Assembly (NCBI GenBank): GCA_036852015.1
Contig: JAANDG010000635.1
Location: forward strand, 1 to 64,000
DNA length: 64,000 bases
Reading direction: 5' to 3'
Source: Pelodera strongyloides
Taxonomy: Eukaryota > Nematoda > Chromadorea > Rhabditida > Rhabditidae
Part shown: positions 59,867 through 64,000 of the stretch, piece by piece
Layout of the letters: every line of letters starts with the position of its first letter
Position numbering within the stretch: position 1 is the stretch's first letter
Position numbers and translations under genes: made by a program
Notes under the pieces: model-generated
Told to the model about the DNA's origin: nothing
Seen by the model: only the letters and a program-made list of their open reading frames with translations
Databases searched by the model: none

Positions 59867-60321
59867 CCTTCGTCGGTGCTATTGTGAAAAGGCGGGAATT
59901 TGTTGTTCTTCGCGCATCTGGTAATGCATATGGGCGCCGGTCTCGGACCGAATATTTACACCGAGATTTATGCGATGTTCTGAGCTCCCGACTCCGTAAA
60001 AATAACAAATCGCTTCCGGAGGTCCATGGGCTTAACAATAAGAAATGCAAGGGGGGGGGTCCGCCAGTAATTGCATACTGAGTAATCACTGGTGAGTAGA
60101 ATACTCTACCGGAAATGAAGATATCTAATAATAGAGAAAGAGCAATGGTGATCAGTACGCTTCTGCGCTTCCTCAAGAGAAGCTCTGGTGTTAATAGACC
60201 TAAGGGAGCATCTCGTTTAATAAAAAATACTGAATATTACCGGAGATTTTGTGTTACATATGCTCATATTGCGGAGCCTTCTTCGCAAGCACTTCATACA
60301 CAAAGTTCGTCAGGAGGGTGA
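59867..60321 (+). mobile_element. Possible fragment of a retroelement polyprotein
   Basis: After TTTGCAG an open frame (59867-60081) reads FVGAIVKRREFVVLRASGNA then YGRRSRTEYLHRDLCDVLSS to TGA. A second frame (60115-60321, 68 residues) ends KNTEYYRRFCVTYAHIAEPS, which recalls the Tyr-Tyr-Arg-Arg-Phe segment between reverse transcriptase and RNase H of gypsy-like LTR retrotransposons. No reverse transcriptase, protease or LTR is visible. It may be a small relic or coincidence. Confidence 0.25.
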
Positions 60322-60639
60322 ATTTAGTCGTTTAGCGGAGCACAGAAATAGACACATTTACGCATGCTTTGATGTCATATCAACAAAGAAGTTACAACAT
60401 GTAGTATAGTAGTATTCTTTGGTTGCATGGTAAGTCATGCAATCCTGAAAGAAATGTTTAGGCAGTGCACATTTAATTATGACATAATGAATAATTGTTG
60501 CTTCCTATAACTTTTTGAGAAAAACCATTTAAATTTAGTTGATGATCGGGTTGCTACTCTTCCCCACAAGCAGCATACTTGCCGCTCATAAAGGGAAACT
60601 TTTAGCCCACAATAAATCTTTGCACACAATGATGCACTT

Positions 60640-60850
60640 TTGGCAGGCAAGTGGCGCACATGTCGCATACAATGGCACACGTAACGCGCACACCATATCC
60701 AGCGCGTGGCATGCATGTCGCACACACCATACCCACATGTCTCACACTAGCCCGCAGGTTGCTCACTTGTCGCACGTCTCTTGTCGCACAATATTCGCAC
60801 ACAATAGCACACTTCCCATATGTGGCACAGTTCGGTAGGTGCGTCAATTG
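60640..60850. repeat. Degenerate short repeat rich in GCACA
   Basis: About 15 imperfect copies of a motif like (T)GTCGCACA or GGCACACG spaced mostly 10-14 bp apart; the minus strand reads as repeated TGTGCGAC/GTGTGCCA. Overlapping Cys/His-rich open frames on both strands follow from the composition and are not called as genes. Confidence 0.7.
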
Positions 60851-63050
60851 CAACACTGTGTGTGATATGTGTGCTAATAGGGGCAAGCCTGCTATTGGGT
60901 GCGACAAGTTATCATCTGTTGATTCGGTCTTTAAACGTATGCAATAATAAAGTATCCTCAGGATTGTTTACAGCAACAATTATCTCCCAACATGTACACA
61001 AATCTTACACCAATTAAAATAAATGTTGCGTCTTATTAAACGCATTCTGAATGTATATGATGAATATGTTAGGTGAGAGACGTTGATTTGGTTACAGTTC
61101 CTACATTAATTGTAATCCGAAGCTTGTGCTGAACGTTGTACCTTCTTCTGCCACCGCGTACTGTATGCTGGTCAAGCAACGAAACTCTTTCCGAATATTC
61201 GCTCTTTCGGTCATCAGGTGTTTTTTTGCTCGAGGGATCAATACTTGGACACTTGCTTATGCTCCCGCCTGCACTCTCCAATTAGCGCACTCTCTTCAGT
61301 AATCCTATGTGTAAAGCATTGGAAACATGGTAAATTACACATTTAATTTAATTTTAAAAAGCAGTCCATTACTTACCTTTCGCTTTTATTGTTATTAGGT
61401 AGGTGAAAGAAATATAGCAGAACATTTTTCGTTTAATTACGCTCTCATCTAAGGTAACCAGTGATAACGTTACCTCAAAAGCTGCTAATCAACCGTTCGT
61501 GGAATATGTGTATTTACATATAATATGCTTACGGGAGAATATTTATAAATTGGGTGTTAACTGAACCAAAAATTGGCATCACGCGTGCCGTGCAGTCTAG
61601 CCGTTTTTTTTTCACTAGAGCAGTTCGTCATGCAACTCTCATGCTGTTTTAATTTCGAGATTATTCTTCATTCGTACAGACTTTCGCACGTTTTCTTTCT
61701 GAGAATTGTGAACTAGGAAAGCAAATAGAAGAGAAACTTTAAATCTCAAACCAAAACCTCAATTTTTTTGCATTATGTTTGTTTTCGCGCAGCCTCCTAG
61801 GAATTCAAAGTAAATTTTGTTTTCACATTCAGTTTCAAACACTATGCACCTCGATTAAGTGAGAACAATAATGCGTATGTATGCGCCTTTATATTGAAAT
61901 GGGATTTTCGTAATAAAAACAACGTCACTAAACAATAGCAGATGCTGCTATCTTATATTTTACCACCTTTTATACCAGAGCTTCCCCCTGCCGCCTTGCA
62001 CACTCTTTGAATGTAATTACATCAGTTTATTTTGTTTATTGCCTATACATAAGGATGTCCAACACAGTACATGTTCATGTACACGTACACATCCTTACCA
62101 CCGAATGTTTAACTCAAAAGTATTTGACTTCGTTATCTCTTATTCTCTGTTTATCCATTCTTCGCAGTTGTAATTAGGAAAAGTTAAGCATTTGTATTTT
62201 GATTATGTTTCATGATCTCGCTAAACAAATTTCGCACATGTTTCATCTTATTTTTCTTGTCTTATAGACCTTCTGCACTCGCTTTTTCCGAATCTTGATC
62301 AACTGTCTTCTAACAGCATCATTGATGTTTGAACTAAATATTCAGTTCAAACGGCAGACTATCTTTTAAATGTGCCTTCTTATCACAATTTTCCTTTAGT
62401 TTATTGCTAACCCTGATCGAAAGTTGAGGTGACTTTTCCTGATTGTTCTTTATAAATTCCGTCTATACAACTTTTTTTTTTGAGATGAATGTTATTACGG
62501 ATAAAGATGCATAAATAGGTCTGTGGTTCATAATTCATAGTGTATAAACAGTTCGGCTAGGTACCGTAGTCAGCAATTGTAAAATACGTTTTTACGGTTT
62601 GTGTCCGTCCATTAGACTTCTTTCTCTACATAATAATTGTTGAACGAATGAAGAACATTCCTTCGCTTAAAGCAAAGCGTTTCCAATACTTTAGTGCCCT
62701 AAAAGAGCAAAAATTGATTCGGACTACGGTACCTGTCCAAACAGTTTGATTAAAAACTCTGTGAGTTCTAGGCGTAAACAGCAAGAAATGCTGTTTTCAC
62801 AGTAATATTTCTGAAATTCCGGACATTCTGTGCAAGTAAATTGAGGAAAACTTTTTTCTCGTGGACCTCTCCCTTTAAATGCAAAACATTACTAAAAGAA
62901 CTTCCATATTGATCAAAGCTTATTTATGTGAAGTGTGTTCGTGTCTGTGCGTCTGTGGACATATCGAATCAATTGACCTATTTATGCATCTTAATCCGTA
63001 ATAACTTTCTTCTTTTAGCCACTTGAATTGATAAACATCTTTGTCCAACT
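60851..63050. other. Intergenic region upstream of the anion transporter
   Basis: AT-rich with only short open frames (61069-61281 -). The nested inverted repeat at 62050-62097 is annotated separately. The transporter promoter or additional 5' exons may lie here, but nothing is recognisable. Confidence 0.45.
62050..62097. other. Nested inverted repeat
   Basis: TAAGGATGT (62050-62058) and ACATCCTTA (62089-62097) form an outer 9-bp stem. Inside, GTACATG (62067-62073) and CATGTAC (62076-62082) form a 7-bp stem with a 2-nt loop. It could be a transcribed hairpin, a dyad protein-binding site or chance. Confidence 0.6.
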
Positions 63051-63057
63051 GCAGGTG

Positions 63058-63845
63058 ATGCGGAGTCGAACAGATAGTGTGGACTGCATTGATAATTATC
63101 AGTCAGAAGCAGAAGAGGAGAAAACGTATTACGATAAAGTGAATAAGAATCAGGTGAGCTCTAGAATCTACTCAAGAACCCACTTTTTACTTACGATCGT
63201 GAGGATCGCTGACTGAGACATGGGATGATATCCGTGACTTTGTTGGTAATTTTCATTTTGCTGCTAACCAGGGAATTATGTGTTACAAAGGGGTTACAAG
63301 GTCGCAAAGGGCCTGCAAAACGCTTGAGAGCCCATAACTCGCTTTTAAAAATATAACAAACATTGTATTTAACCAATGCGCGTCTGAAAAAATGGTCTTT
63401 CATGGCGGTTAGCTCAGGTTCCAGCAGCAAAGAACACAGATAATAATAAAAGGCGAAGAGATAAATTGTTGAGCGAGATTTTGGATGAGGTTTATATGTC
63501 TTTGTCATCCTCCTTATCCATCTGAAAATATCTCGTTACCAAATTCCTTGATTTCGCATCTACTCGTGTTAGGTTATATGCATACAGGTCATCAATTGGA
63601 TCCCTGCTTCACTTTTCAGCACATATTCGACGAGGAGTTCGGCTTGATATCTCGTCCAAATAAGAGGAGGTCTTCACTATCCGGAGTGGAACATCGGTTG
63701 ACCGATATGAAGAAATCCATAACACTTGATGCAATCACTGGTTTTTTCCCAATATTGAAGTGGCTGCCAGCGTACAATGTGAAAGAAGATCTTTTTAATG
63801 ACATTATTGGAGGATTGACAGTTGGAATTATGCATGTTCCCCAGG
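63058..63845 (+). CDS. SLC26/SulP anion transporter, N-terminal part
   Basis: Exon 63058-63153 begins at the ATG just after CAACTGCAG and encodes an acidic cytoplasmic segment (SEAEEEKTYYDKVNKNQ), donor GTGAGC. Exon 63620-63845 (acceptor CTTTTCAG, donor GTGAGT) reads FPILKWLPAYNVKEDLFNDI then IGGLTVGIMHVPQG, the signature start of the first membrane segment of SLC26 (SulP) proteins, which carry sulfate, chloride, bicarbonate or oxalate. The junction keeps frame. The rest of the membrane domain and the STAS domain lie beyond the window, so substrate and start are unconfirmed; an upstream exon may exist because the ATG directly follows an AG. Confidence 0.85.
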
Positions 63846-64000
63846 GTGAGTACTACTTTGAGGTAAAATTGTAGCTCAGTACCCAGTGTAGTTTGATTGA
63901 CCCAAAAGAAGGAAAAATGCCACCCTTCAGTAAGGGGGGGTATATTTTGCCTTAGAACAATATCCCAAATAGGAGAAATATAGGACACCATTAGTAAAGA

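Noticed and set aside
60477..60947. Cys/His-rich proteins resembling zinc-binding repeats
   Set aside because: Overlapping frames on both strands arise from the GCACA-type short repeat; Cys/His spacing is irregular.

Overview
Eukaryotic (animal) genomic DNA, most likely from a nematode. The evidence is a long multi-exon receptor tyrosine kinase whose 3' splice sites read (T)nCAG or (T)nTAG, a 22-nt leader between an AG and its start codon that looks like a spliced-leader acceptor, an RTE-type LINE, tRNA-derived SINEs and a nuclear tRNA-Asp. The species cannot be fixed; all calls come from reading alone.

Layout. 1-11.4 kb is almost entirely tandem DNA: a ~147-bp satellite (1-1120), a 123-bp repeat (2424-3240), diverged ~0.5-kb repeats (5.1-6.8 kb), a 75-bp hairpin repeat (7.1-7.6 kb), a nearly G-free C-rich tract (8.0-8.4 kb) and a 3-kb minisatellite whose ~62-bp unit looks like a miniature intron plus miniature exon (8.4-11.4 kb). 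A damaged RTE-like LINE (11.9-14.5 kb, minus) and two tandem tRNA-derived SINE units (15.6-16.1 kb, minus) follow. From 19.4 to 33 kb two old ~6-7 kb tandem copies, plus a partial third, carry exon-like blocks on the minus strand that I cannot identify and that look decayed. A perfect 19-bp hairpin lies at 32.8 kb. tRNA-Asp(GTC) is at 34.7 kb.

On the plus strand, 35.5-38.6 kb gives a frame-consistent six-exon model for an unidentified basic protein. It runs into a ~1.8-kb-period array (38.6-45.6 kb) of decayed exon-like modules, of which two units are nearly identical, so recently duplicated.

The best-defined gene is an FGF receptor (EGL-15-like) on the minus strand, 56741 to 46782: 32 coding exons, about 1394 residues, with signal peptide, Ig1, a nematode-style insert, acidic segment, Ig2, Ig3, one membrane segment, tyrosine kinase and a long tail with two Tyr-x-Asn sites of the GRB2/SEM-5 type. 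After ~6.3 kb of sparse sequence, the N-terminus of an SLC26/SulP anion transporter starts on the plus strand at 63058 and runs off the window. The receptor and transporter are divergently arranged; nothing shows functional linkage.
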